A stretch of DNA of 64,000 nt from NCBI GenBank assembly GCA_028564705.1, contig JAPXFQ010002744.1, positions 2,130,899 to 2,194,898 on the forward strand. Reading direction: 5' to 3'. Below the pieces are notes generated by a model. It did not search any database. It was given only the letters and a program-made list of their open reading frames with translations, and was not told where the DNA came from. Shown here one piece after another: positions 1 to 11,092 of this stretch. The DNA is from Apricaphanius iberus. Taxonomy: Eukaryota; Chordata; Actinopteri; Cyprinodontiformes; Aphaniidae. The first letter of the stretch is position 1. The number at the start of each line of letters is the position of its first letter. The position numbers and the translations under genes were made by a program.

Positions 1-2862
1 TATATATGTCTATTTTATAAACTGGCTTATAAAATGAAGGAAAAATAAATAGATAAATGGTCAAGTAATCTTAATAAAATCTAAGTTGCAATTTCAGGTC
101 TTACATAACAATCTGAGGACCAACAAAAACCTTTGTGATAGACCACGGATGTCCTCAAATGCTGAGGCATCTTAGGCCTACAGTGTGCAGATCATGCTTA
201 TTAAGTGACCTCTATATCGCCTGTAAAGCATAGCCAATGTGTATGTAAAAAGGGGTGTAGAGACTGACGGAAAGTCCAGTTCCACCACAGGAATGTCTCG
301 GCAACATGTGCACAGGGTTCCATTGGGCCCCTGCGAGCAGACCGACAGTGTTCTTTCATTGACACCTCTCAAACTCAGCCAGGGGGAGAGCAGGGAAGGC
401 CTACACACACCAGGCAGAGGGACACATTCAATTTGACTTCAAACTTTGATTGTTTCCATTGATTAGTAAGCATTCTGATAGTTACTTGGGATTCCCAGAC
501 TCCCAAGAACATTTACTCCTAATCTTTTGCAACATTTCATAATGAAGTTTACAGTGCAATGCAAAAGTTTCCAAACTCTTTCAGCAACTTATTCTAACTA
601 TTCTATAACTACTCTAACTTTATAAAAAGTAAATAAATGTACTTGCTATAATTATGTGATAAGCCAATAGAGTGGTTTGCATAAAGGTGCATATTAACTT
701 GCTATTCTAACAAATATACCTTAATCCAATTGATTTTATTGAAGTGCTGAACCTTTGCACTGGTTGTGAGGCTTTTGCAGCCTGTAACAGGTTTTCCACC
801 TAGTTTCAGCACAGGGATGGTATGCTTAGGGTGATATGATGTGTTACTTTTCATGCACACCTTGCATTGTCTGCAAGTCAAAATATCACATTTTGGTCTC
901 TGACCAGACCTCCTTCTTCCAAAAGTGTGCTTTGTTTTAACAATATTTTTTCTTGCCACTCTACTATAAATCTGCATTGTGTATGATAAATAGTTCTCCT
1001 TTTAACAAACAATCTCACCTGAGCTGTGGATCTCAACAGCTTCTCTAGGGTTACCATGGGGCTTAGGGGGTGAAGGACCAAATCCTTTTTATTTCCATGA
1101 GATGTACAAATCTAGGGCTTTTGTTTATAACCTAAACCTGTCTTAAGATTCTCTACAATAAAAATGCACACAATATGCCCACATTTTTTGTTTTCTTTTA
1201 AATGATTCATCAAGTATTTTACATAGCTCTTGTACTTAGATACAAACATTAAAAAAAATCATACAAAAAAGCTGCAAACAAAAACAAGCACAACACAGCT
1301 GGAACTTGAAACTTCCAACAAACACTTGAGAATCGTACCTTTGTTGAGCAGAAAACGTAACACAGTGAAGATGGAAAGTACAGGTGACTTTGTATAAGAA
1401 GACAGCTTCCTTCTACCCTTAAACTGTAGGAAGGGGCCCCTGTGGTCTGCATACTTTAATAACTCAACTCACATGGTCTCACCCCAGGGAAAACAGTGCA
1501 ACATTTAATTACATCCAGTCTGATTCAAGCAAGGCTGACTTTTACTGCTCCTCTTGTTAGCCTTTGAATTAGAATGACCCTTCTTAGCTCTCTCTGACAT
1601 GAATGTTCACCCTTGCATAATCATTGGATAATACGAAGTTGCAAATTTAAAAGGTTTAATAAGGTAGAAATGATATAAATTTAGCCAAAGGTAGAGATTT
1701 TGACTATACTGCCCTACTGCAAATACGCATTTTGATAATTTATTAAGCTGTACTTACATACTCCAGGTACACAAGGTGGATAAATGCTGATGTTCAGTGT
1801 TTATCTTCGCACTACATACTGCAAATTTAAAAATAGTTTTCCATTTAACCGAAAAGAAACCTGTAAAACTTGAAGCATTTTTCAAATATGTGCAGGTTTC
1901 TTGTGCAATATTAAATTCGGAAATAAGTAACCAGGAAAGCAGAGAACTTTGAACTTCATTTCCATAAAATTTAGATTCTATTTGATTTAAAATATCTCCA
2001 TCTCCATGTTGTGAACCTTTTTGTGTTGTATTATTTTGCAAAAAGATTTGAATATAGTTTTTTTAAAATGTATTTTGCAAAATACATTTTCTTTAAATGG
2101 CATTCCAAAACTTTTGCTACAATGTATCTATAAAGTAATAATGTTCAAAACAAGTCATTGACCCATTTATTTGTCATTTTGATATAAATAAATAGAAAAC
2201 AAATAATTATAAAGAAATCAATATATTTCAATACATGTAGTTATTAGACATACTTAAAATTATATTGTAACATAGATTTGAGACCATATTGCCTAGCCCT
2301 ACATAATACATCCAAAAATAGTACGAATCCCAAACTGTATGATCAATTTTTATTTTATTATATTCCAAAGAAACCCTGAAAAATATTCTCAGTAAAAAAA
2401 ACAAAATAAAATTAAACATGAGATATATACGAATGTATGCTTAGGTTTGATATGATTTGATATAAGGGATGACATCAGGCTACGACAGCCCATCATCACA
2501 TGAAAAGGTTTTTGCATTAAACAATTATTTATTCTGACACAATTTTCTCAGTTTAAGATTATCTGCTGCTGTATGTCATCAAAATGATGGAATTCAGATG
2601 ATATCTGGAGTAGGTTTGAGCTTAATCTGATTTTTTTTTTCTTTGAGATACTAACTACTCTTAGATAACCTATGCAGCTACTGTGACTTAAAACATAGCT
2701 TTAGGATCTTTACAGAAGATAAGAAAGTATTTCCTGCTTCTGGAACATCTTCAAACATTTTTTTGGTGTCAAAGCACTGTGGCCTATAATTAGAGTTTAC
2801 ATGAACGCCACGCTGCAATCAGACAGTATGTCTATTTCAGGTTATATCTAAGCAGAACCTTA
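1..2862. other. Intronic DNA downstream of UST exon 5, no gene found
   Basis: The stretch is AT-rich with only short unsupported open frames. I looked on the minus strand for the next UST residues (DINECI, FCGQHPRC) and did not see them. Positions 180-440 are less AT-rich and free of obvious repeats, but carry no recognisable coding signal. A perfect 26-bp palindrome lies at 2065-2090. Confidence 0.6.
2065..2090. repeat. Perfect 26-bp palindrome
   Basis: The 13-base half site AAAATGTATTTTG is followed directly by its reverse complement with no spacer. It is AT-rich and could be chance or the remains of a foldback element. No function is supported. Confidence 0.75.
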
Positions 2863-3680
2863 CTGTGTGTCCAGACCAAACGCGATAGGAGCGACTAGAG
2901 CTTCAGGTTTACATGTAAAATCAATGGCGGAGCGCAATGAAGCGCGACTTGGTGTCCCGGGACACTTCAGAAGGAGATTTAGGTCGCGAAAAAGCTTTTC
3001 TGCCTGATTTCCGCAAACAATTCGCGCTACAGATGCGATGGAAAATTCGCGCTGCATTTTATGTGGTGCATTTTGTGCATTCGCGCACATGGCGTCCATC
3101 GCTTGAGTTGGAAAAATCTGAACTCAAGCGTCAAATCGCGCAGTGACAACCAATCAGGGGACAGAGTTTCAGTGATTCTGTGACTTGTCATGGAGTCACA
3201 GCCTCATCAGGACATGGAGGAAATAATGATAAACACCGTGGCTAATCACCCCGAGCTACATGACACAAGCAGTTTGCTATACAGAGACAAAAAAAAAACA
3301 CAAAAAAAAACTATTTAGACAGGAATGCACCTCTTGGCCTAGAACTGAGCCTGAAACAGCCTCCCCACCTGGTTTCCTGGTAGCAGCTCCTGCACCACGT
3401 ATCCGTAGCTCACCAAACCCCCAGTGCAGCGGTCCCAGCTCTGCCGGAGGCCAGGTCGAACACGTAATCCACTCTGTCCTCCATCAGCTCGGTCCATAAT
3501 CCACCGCCATCTGCACTGTAGCCCCAGCTCCGCTGATGGCCAGTTCGCGCGTGAAAATACAATATTTGAAGCGCGACCAGTTCGCGTTGTACACGCTTCA
3601 AGGTGCGAATGTTCACGCGAACAGCTAGGCGTGTGTCGCGCTTTATATTCGCTCCTATCGCGTTCAGTGTGGACACATAG
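2863..3680. mobile_element. PIF/Harbinger-like MITE with TTA target duplication
   Basis: Terminal inverted repeats of 32 bp lie at 2863-2894 and 3649-3680 and match at 28 of 32 positions; the inner part GAACGCGATAGGAGCGA is nearly perfect. The copy is flanked by TTA at 2860-2862 and 3681-3683, the 3-bp target duplication typical of PIF/Harbinger and ISL2EU-type elements. The 818-bp body is rich in GCGCG and TTCGCG words, unlike the AT-rich surroundings, and carries opposing open frames that match no transposase I know. It is therefore called a non-autonomous element. Confidence 0.85.
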
Positions 3681-3683
3681 TTA

Positions 3684-4617
3684 GGCTATGATACCACTGA
3701 GCCATATCTTGAAGCAATCTTACTGCCAAGAGAGAGAATCCCTCACAGCATAAGCATGCAGCAACAGTTACTCAAACATTCTGAATGCATTTTCTTTTTC
3801 AAAAAGTACGCATATTTAAAATTGATCTTGCCAATGTGAATAGAGTTAATCAGCTTGTGGCAGAGAGAGAAGAGAAATGGAATTCTTGTTTTGCTACCTG
3901 CTAAATGCCCCCAGTTGATTGTTAAGATATATAAATAAGATGATCAGCTTTATTGCTGTTTTGGTAGAAATTTCTACAAAGCATATCATTTTCTAGGAGG
4001 TAGAGTAGATAAAAATAAAACCAACAATCCCACTGGTTGCTAATTATTTTGTTAATTGAAAGATGTTTTAAAAAAAAACAGTATGAAGTTCAATCAGTGA
4101 GATCATTGTTGATGAGCTGCATCTCTTTATCCACCATGAATAAGAGAGAACATGATATAAAAACTTGATTAGGAAGAAAGAGCAAAAATATTGAAATATT
4201 CTGAGTATCAGTCCCTGCTTGTTTCTCAAACCTCATCAGCCCGCAGCTGTGGCAGTGATGGATATATTTTGAAGGACATGTTAATACATGCAGCAAAATG
4301 CGGACCAATAGTGTTTCTGCATCTTTCAATTGAAGCTTCCTCATTATTCATAGAAACAACCTCCCTGTGACAAAGCCAAACCTAGCTGTAAACTTTAGAC
4401 AGGTTCAAGCTAAGGCTGGCAATAAAAACATATTTTGTTAGGGAATAAACTCCTCCAACTGAGCCAAGAAGTCCTTAATCAGACATGATTTTTGCACTGC
4501 CAGTTGCGTTAGCATAATCATTTGGGAGCTGAAATTGAAAACCCATGAATCAAACTGTGTGCTGCATTTTATTCCTTAAGATGAAACAATCGTAAAGTTA
4601 ACTGCTGAAAACAAAGT
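3684..4617. other. Intronic DNA, nothing recognised
   Basis: AT-rich DNA between the MITE and UST exon 5. The open frame at 4090-4344 has no recognisable domain. Confidence 0.55.
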
Positions 4618-4623
4618 ACTCAC

Positions 4624-4777
4624 TAAGTATCGTTCATCATCTTTCATCCCTGGTGTTCGGATGAGATGGTTCTGCTCTCCCCTCCAATCACCAAAGCGTC
4701 GGAAGAAATAGTTGGAGAGGAACCGGCTTATGGGATCCCGGATTATGTTGATGTATACAGGCTGCTCTATCCTGAAT
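4624..4777 (-). CDS. ust: UST exon 5 (3'-phosphate-binding region)
   Basis: This 154-nt exon opens with the single base that completes the split arginine codon. It then reads FRIEQPVYINIIRDPISRFL and continues SNYFFRRFGDWRGEQNHLIR to end at KDDERYL. It is nearly identical to vertebrate UST over QPVYINIIRDP and SNYFFRRFGDWRGEQNH. The INIIRDPISRFLS stretch is the family's 3'-phosphate-binding strand-loop-helix for PAPS. The acceptor is TTCTTTCAG at 4786-4778 and the donor is GTGAGT at 4623-4618, in phase 0. In the family the next residues begin DINECI; I did not find them between 1 and 4623, so the following exons probably lie to the left of the window. Variation from the human protein (PIS for PVN, RTPGMKDD for RTPSMRQE) is ordinary divergence. 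Confidence 0.95.
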
Positions 4778-4881
4778 CTGAAAGAAGTTGGTAACAACTT
4801 GAAGATGTTTGCATATCTGAGCAAAGCAAAATGAATAAACAATGTTAGTTAGCTGTTCCTTCTGTTAATGTTCTACTGTAC
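4778..4881 (-). other. ust: Short UST intron between exons 4 and 5
   Basis: This 104-bp intron has a GT donor (GTACAG) and a TTCTTTCAG acceptor and splits an arginine codon AG/A. It is very short beside the multi-kilobase introns around it. Nothing else is seen in it. Confidence 0.9.
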
Positions 4882-4961
4882 CTAGTGAAGTTCAGGAAGT
4901 GAACATGTCTTGTATAAAGAAATGGCTGAGGGATCTTACTGATGTTCTTCATTAGATCCAC
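4882..4961 (-). CDS. ust: UST exon 4 (catalytic histidine region)
   Basis: This exon is 80 nt and encodes VDLMKNISKIPQPFLYTRHV followed by HFLNFTR. It starts in phase 0 after a TTTGTGCAG acceptor and ends two bases into an arginine codon (AG), with a GTACAG donor at 4881-4876. The first base of the next exon completes the codon. The segment YTRHVHFLNF corresponds to the part of the 2-O-sulfotransferase family that holds the catalytic histidine; by alignment from memory with heparan sulfate 2-O-sulfotransferase, the His of RHV is the candidate. KNIS keeps an N-glycosylation sequon. Only a 104-bp intron separates it from the next exon, against 10.2 kb on the other side. Confidence 0.93.
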
Positions 4962-5733
4962 CTGCACAAAGACGCACACATACAAAGTTATTAGATTTTC
5001 TTTTACAATAAATGTTGCACACAGGACTTTACAAATTCCAATTTTTGAAAACAAACGAACCCTTCTTACTTCTGTTCCACTAAAGAATTCCCAAAATACA
5101 TTTTAAAAACACTGCAGAAATAGCCATTTTAGTTCATTTTTTAGGGTCGTGAATATCACAAGAGGGCACAGGAATAAAGCTAATTAGCTAGCACCTAGAG
5201 TTATGGCAGATTTTGAAAGATTATGACTTTGATTATTTGAGTTGGAAGGGGTATAACTTTATTCATCATCTGATGACCCTCCAAGCCATGATGGAATCTG
5301 ATCTAGTTGATCAAACTGAAGCATACTGATATGTTTAACTTCAGAACCTAAACTGGAAGAAATCTGTGAATTTCCTTTTTTGAAATGAGTAAAACGTGTC
5401 TTAAGTAAATGTTGCTTTATATAGTTCTGTGATTTGGCAGTACAGCAGCACTGCATGTAGTCTGAACTACTATTTACTTACAAAGAAAAAAAAACCTTTA
5501 TATGCCAAATAAATTATTTATTAAAAATACAAATAAGGAAGAGGAGTACAGAAAGAAAAAAACAAGAATTAGTTCAAAGGGATCTTTGCATGCAAGATTG
5601 TTTTTGGGGGAGATCAAGTCATGATACCATAAATCACAAAACAATGATTTTCAATTAAATGGATAAACTAATAGTGACACGTTGTTGTATAGCTTTTCTA
5701 ACGTGCGCAAGACTGATTTTACGAAACCTTTTG

Positions 5734-5930
5734 GGGATTTCTATTAGTCATTAAGATGTAAAAAGGCAAACAACTATACTTCTGTGTGGTATTTGTAAAA
5801 ATAAAGTGGAGAAATTCAATTACAATCAAAAATGTAAATATTGGTAAAGGGCAGCTTGGCTTTACACAATGAGAATAATATTTAAATACATATTAATTCA
5901 ATACCAATGAAACAATACAGTGTCATTTTT
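5734..5930 (+). repeat. Direct repeat, copy A
   Basis: Begins GGGATTTCTATTAGTC and later shares TTGGTAAAGGGCAGCTTGGC and ACAATGAGAATAATATT-like stretches with copy B, about 1.17 kb to the right in the same orientation. The copies differ by many substitutions and small gaps, so the duplication or the two insertions are old. The family is not recognised. Confidence 0.7.
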
Positions 5931-6903
5931 ATGTCTTGAAACTTTTGCAATATGCTTCTCACATATTTTTCTGTTTTGTGGTATTCACAGGGCAAAAAAA
6001 AAAAGAATCCTTGGGGTTTTCCTGGTCTGCATGGAGATACAGGCTAGAAGCAGCCAAAATACACCATACTTGGTGTTCTTGGACTAAAGCCCATGAATAC
6101 AAGTACGAGGTCATTCCTCATCCAAATAGTTCCATATTGGAGTAATGCAACATAATGTTTAACATAAGTGATTTCTCTGATAAACGGAACATAGTACTGG
6201 ATATTTGATTAGAAAAACAAGAAAAACTAAATATAAATAAAAAGCTTAAGGGGATTTTTTTCCCTTTTTAGTTAAGAAGTTTATGAGCAATTTTAAAAAT
6301 AGTAGATAGAAATGGAGGTGATTACTGTATTGTGAGAAGCTCATGAAAATGCTGATACAGTTCACATATTTTCTGAAGACATAAAAAAATGTAATATTAA
6401 AAAAACATATTAGGTATGTAAATGTATAAAAGAAGGCAAGAAGTTCTCAACTCCACCCCCCCCCCAAACAATGCATAATAATGATAAATAATTAGACTTG
6501 ACCATAACTGTCTAACTATAAAGAGAATAGAATTGAAAAAAGTTTAAAACACAGATTCTGATGATATCTAGATAGATATTTTTTAGAATACTAATCCTGG
6601 ACATTACACTGGACAGATGTTTATGAATGTTTATGAAAATGCTCCATATTCAACCTTTAAAAGGTTAAGATGAGAACAACACCTTGGACACTGTTACTGA
6701 GGGAAGAAGACAAAGCTAGTCATTTTCAGCATCAGTAAAGCATTTAAAATCATCTTAAAGGACAGAGAGACATGTTTAGAAAGTAACTCATTCAGTCTGC
6801 AAGAAAGAACAAGACCTTTATTACAAAACAGGAATGGTTAAGGAAGACACCCAAGCAACTGTTGCAAGTTTCATTTTTTTCAATCTGGCTAGTGTCTTCA
6901 TAT

Positions 6904-7080
6904 GGGATTTCTATTAGTCTTAAAGGTACAAAAAAGGCAAATAACATTCTTGGACCTGGAATTTGGAAAATAAAAAATTGGTAAAGGACAGCTTGGCTTT
7001 ACCTTGACCCAATCAAAATAATATTCATATTCAGACTAAATTAATACAAAATAAGCAGTAGTATACCATTGTGTGTTTTA
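6904..7080 (+). repeat. Direct repeat, copy B
   Basis: Diverged second copy of 5734-5930. It starts GGGATTTCTATTAGTC, contains TTGGTAAAGGACAGCTTGGC, and ends near an AATACAAAATAAGCAGTAG stretch. No terminal repeats or target duplications were made out. Confidence 0.7.
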
Positions 7081-7619
7081 TTTTTTTACAGGTCATTTAC
7101 AGTTCATTTAGTAGTTTAAACTTTTAAGAGTATGTCATTAAGTTAATCAGCTATTTAATGTTAGAAATAAACTGAATCGCTTGCCTCATTAGATAAATGA
7201 GATAAATTTGATAAAATTATGGATAAAATTACATCAAGGTGTTATTTAATGTAAACTCTGAGCCTGGTCGGACACAGTTTTCTGCCATAAATAAAACATC
7301 TGCTTTTATGAATAATGCATCCCAACAGTGCAAAAGAAATGTTTGGAATATTAACACATGACTGCACGTGATTACTTTTTAGAATTAATAAATCTTTCTT
7401 GGCATTTTCGCATAAAGAGGAGAATCAGGAGAGCAGCAGGATATGCCTACTCAATGAGCTAGAAAACTTTCAACAAAGCATTCCTCTGGAACAGATCAAG
7501 GAGCTCCATTTAAGAACAAGAGTTACTTAAGAGGAGACAGGCATCAGCATGTTAAGTGTGAAGGAAGGAAGCACTGATTGAATTATTCTTTCCCTCACAC
7601 ATTCTGCATTACTAAAGGA

Positions 7620-8480
7620 TAGGGATGTCCCAATAAGTTTTTTTGCGTTTAAGTCCAAGTCAGGACCGCTACTCACACAATGCTGTCTTTTGCTCTCCAC
7701 TACTAGGGTCGGCTCAGTGGGGGCTGGGTTGGTTCAGCCAGTTCTTTCTGTATTTCTTAAGAGTCCAGTTTAAACTCAGAAATGATCACACAGATCAGAT
7801 GAGGTGAGGAGGTGACAGGGGATGAGGGAAATGTGTGATTTTAGCTTGCAGTCGTTGATTTTAGAAACAATTTTACATCAGAGCCCAGCTGCTAATAGGC
7901 AGCGGCTTCAAGCAGCAACACGGCGGGGTTAATCTCTGGTTCTGGAGCTGTTGGGATAGAAACGCTCTGGTTCGGCAGCAGCTCCATGGGGAGGTAACAA
8001 ACATATGTGCTCCACTTTAGAGTCTAAGTATCCAATAACACCATAAAAAGTCACTTTATTTGTAACTAGATGCATTTTTCTGAAAAATTCAGTAGACTTG
8101 CTATATAGAGCAACACATCAGCTTCATTAGCAGCGCTTCCCTGCTCTGGATGTCGTATGACTGCATAGTCATGTGACTCAAGGAGACGCTCATTTCTTAA
8201 AGTAGATGATAATGTAACGTTTATGATGAATACCTTCTACCGTAACTATGTGAAATCCTTTAAGTTGGTCAGTCACATACATTTCAAATGAAATACACTG
8301 ACCGTTGTGTTTGTAACTAAATATAATTAGAATATTTGTAAACATAATTTTGTTCTCTTTGCACACAACAACACTTCTCTGAAGGAAGAAACAAACAATA
8401 TAATTTTCTTATTTTTACATTTACAACTTTTACTTAAAACTCTGTGTTCAAATGAACGGATCGGCTCAAAAACTGTTTAT
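7620..8480 (-). mobile_element. hAT-like non-autonomous element, degraded
   Basis: The left edge TAGGGATGTCCCAATA is a typical hAT-type end, and the right part ends near CGGATCGGCTCAAAAACTG, a subterminal motif of the same kind of element. The core at 7741-8192 is the reverse complement of the core at 30251-30700, so both belong to one family. It shares words such as AACGCTCTGGTTCGGCAGCA with that copy. No transposase is visible. The right boundary is approximate and no clean 8-bp target duplication was found. Confidence 0.62.
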
Positions 8481-9170
8481 ATTTCCTGCTCTTATACAGT
8501 CACCTGTTATGTCATGGTAGCACTATTTGGATAGCAACAGCAATATGTATACTTGTTTATGTACCCAAGGTAGTTAATCAGAGGCTCCAGTCAGATTCAG
8601 GCTTCACACTCTCCCTATTTTCTATGAAGCCAGTACATTTCCACTCACCCTGCTTCAACACTTTAGGGATGTCTTCTACAGTAAAACATAAGGTAAAGCT
8701 TCCATTAGTGCTATAGAGTCTGCGTTGCTGCAATTAACCATCTTCTTCTCAACACTACAGTATGTTTTATTGCTTTTAAGAGACAAAGAATGTTTTAGAA
8801 AGACTTTTTCAAACCTCTTCTTCATTTCAGGGTTGATGCGGCATGCTTTGGGTACTTTTAGCAAATTTTTTTGCAAGTGTGTGTTTCTGTGTCCATTTGC
8901 TGGCCAACCCCCTAGTTTTTCTGTCTGTGTATCTGACTAGAACCCCCTCCTCTAATTTTCCAGGAAAGGCTGAAGGGAGAAAGTGAAGGATTCCATGCAT
9001 ACCTGCACTTCCCCCTCCAAATTAAGCATCGGTGGTATCTTCATGTGGCTCATCAAGGAACAGAAAATGAGAACAGAAAACGAGTTCTGACTTGCCCATA
9101 GTTTTCCACTAATTCAATCTCCACACTACAATTAAGAGTATGATCATTTAACAGGTTGAAACAATAAATA
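8481..9170. other. Intronic DNA, nothing recognised
   Basis: Overlapping opposite-strand frames at 8676-8940 show no domain. The stretch is AT-rich intron sequence. Confidence 0.5.
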
Positions 9171-9523
9171 TACTGACATGCAAAAGAATTCATACCAATG
9201 AACATTTTTTATATTTTGTCAGGTTACAGAATTTGTATTTCTATGTTACAGTGTGTATTCGAATTTACCGCGACAGATGAAGTAGTGCATACTTTAAAAA
9301 TAGAATTTTAAATTTTGTATTACAATAAAAATCTTGAAAAGTGTAGTGCACATTTGTTTTCAGCCTTACTGCTGCAGTTACAACTGCAGTTTATTTTTAA
9401 GCAAACCTACAGACTCATATTGCATTTTTATTTGAGAAATAGGTCAAGTTCATTCAGATTTAATTTGAATCTCTGTCTTATTCTCAACTTTTTGATGCTT
9501 TCTTCCAAGATTACTTATTATCT

Positions 9524-9526
<3 letters not shown>

Positions 9527-9596
<70 letters not shown>
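9527..9596. repeat. (TA)n microsatellite
   Basis: An uninterrupted run of about 35 TA units. It creates artificial Tyr-Ile open frames on both strands. Confidence 0.98.
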
Positions 9597-9597
<1 letters not shown>

Positions 9598-9677
9598 CTC
9601 CAACTTGGTCCCACAGCATGATATTCCCAGCAAAATGCTTCACCGTGTAGATGGAGCATTTAAAGTTTTACACACTA

Positions 9678-10715
9678 TGGGCCGGATTTATCAAGATTGC
9701 TGATAATGACCACAAAATTGTGTGAGGTGCTAAAAATTTGAGCCAGTGGGTTGTCCTTCATTTAATCAATTTTATGCCTGTCACAGAGTTAATTACCATT
9801 AGGCTTGAATGTTGTCTGTTATATTTGTCGTTTGTCAGTAATATACATAATGCCTGCGGTGTACAAGTGCCACTCTCTCCAGCATCTTAATCCAAAATCC
9901 GACAGATTAAAGCAGCAGCATGTCCAGTACAAGATCGTTTTGATGTCTATATTCTACAAACGGTGTTGAAATGCATCACACTTTATCATGGTCTCTATTA
10001 AATGTCAAAAAATGCTATCTTAAAAATGTGTTATAAGAAACGGATGGATTTTGTTTTTAAAATGTCATATATATTGACATTTGTCACTGTGGTATGCACA
10101 TGATTACTACATTGTATTAATTGAAAGATTAACCACTACAGGGGAAATTAATGAGAATCCTTGAGGATCATAACTCACTCCGCGCTCAGCACATCTTCAG
10201 CAAGTGGAGCTGAGCTCGCAGTGAGTTATGATGCCTCTTTGGGGGAAAAACAGGTAAATATTTAAATAAATGTCAGGTTTATGGCCTGACATATGTTAAT
10301 TACGAATGTTAATTACTAATAGGTTATATTGTGTGTCAATTACCTTTTTTGTTTGCCAATAATAAAAATATGTTGAATGCGGTGGCGTAAAGTTAAGAAA
10401 TGCCTTTGAGAAGCGGAAAAAATGTGCTAAAATAGTAGACGCAGACTTTTGAACGCTTAGTAAATCAGACTGCGCATGGAACGCCTACTTATTCGCCTAT
10501 TCTCCTTCCAATATTTTGCCTCTTCTCCCAGAAACGGCATATTGCATATTCAGATTAGGGAAAAGCGCTAACTGGATTGCGTGCATCTTGCTCTGGGTTT
10601 AACAGATGCAATGCTCTCTGCGTCATGTAAGTAAATCAGGCACGGCCTGTTTTTGGAACACATTGTTGTTTGCACCGGTTTTCACAAGCATAAACCGTTG
10701 ATAAATCAGGCTCTA
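9678..10715. mobile_element. TIR element nested in the Tc1 copy
   Basis: The left end TGGGCCGGATTTATCAAG is mirrored at the right end by TTGATAAATCAGGCTCTA. Further internal copies of the subterminal word TAAATCAG occur at 10462 and 10633. The element has no coding capacity. A long hairpin lies inside it at 10160-10243. The superfamily is uncertain because the target duplication is not clear. Confidence 0.65.
10160..10243. repeat. Long imperfect hairpin inside the nested element
   Basis: The left arm, GAGGATCATAACTCACTCCG then CGCTCAGC, pairs with the right arm, GCTGAGCTCGCAGTGAGTTA then TGATGCCTC, around a loop of some 20 bases. It is probably the centre of a foldback-type element. Confidence 0.7.
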
Positions 10716-11092
10716 TTAGTTTTTTCCTCCAAGGTAAGTTACATAGGTTGAAAAGTATAGTCTTGGTTTTTGTCTGGGCACATAAAATTCTTTCAAATGT
10801 TTAATATGGTTTGGACATAGCATTATTTCTTGTGCGCAACTTATACTTATCAAGTTACCCTTGAGTGTTAGAGTAAATTGAGTAGAATACTCAGTGGATG
10901 GCACATCTTTCAGATTGTTATTTGTGACAAATTTGGAAAACAATGTAAAATATTTCAATTTTCAATTATCTTAAATTTTGTGTCTAGTCTATCCCGTGAA
11001 ATCCTAAATAAAATATTCTATAATTTATGGTTGTAATGTGAAAAAAAAATTAAACTGTTCAAGAAGTATGAATACTTTTTTAAGGGACTGTA

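Larger units (their letters stand above)
4965..7619. other. Left part of UST intron 3, with a local direct repeat
   Basis: Mostly AT-rich unique-looking DNA. It contains the diverged direct repeat pair at 5734-5930 and 6904-7080 and a short C-run at 6457-6468. The open frames at 5259-5456 and 5936-6145 show no recognisable domain. Confidence 0.55.
9171..11092. mobile_element. Degraded Tc1-like transposon interrupted by another element
   Basis: The left end reads TACTGACATGCAAAAGAATT then CATACC, with TTTGTCAGGTTACAG further in. The right end is its rough inverted counterpart, GTATGAATACTTTTTTAAGG then GACTGTA. Both match the well-known fish Tc1 ends (GTATTCATACCC, TTTTGTCACGTTAC). A TA is present at each border. 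The remains at 9598-9660 resemble a Tc1 transposase segment (CAAAATGCTTCACCGTG). The open frames through 9315-9659 are produced largely by a TA microsatellite and are not genes. A separate inverted-repeat element fills 9678-10715. Confidence 0.72.

Noticed and set aside
9315..9659. Open frames with long Tyr-Ile runs on both strands
   Set aside because: They are created by the TA microsatellite and mirror each other.
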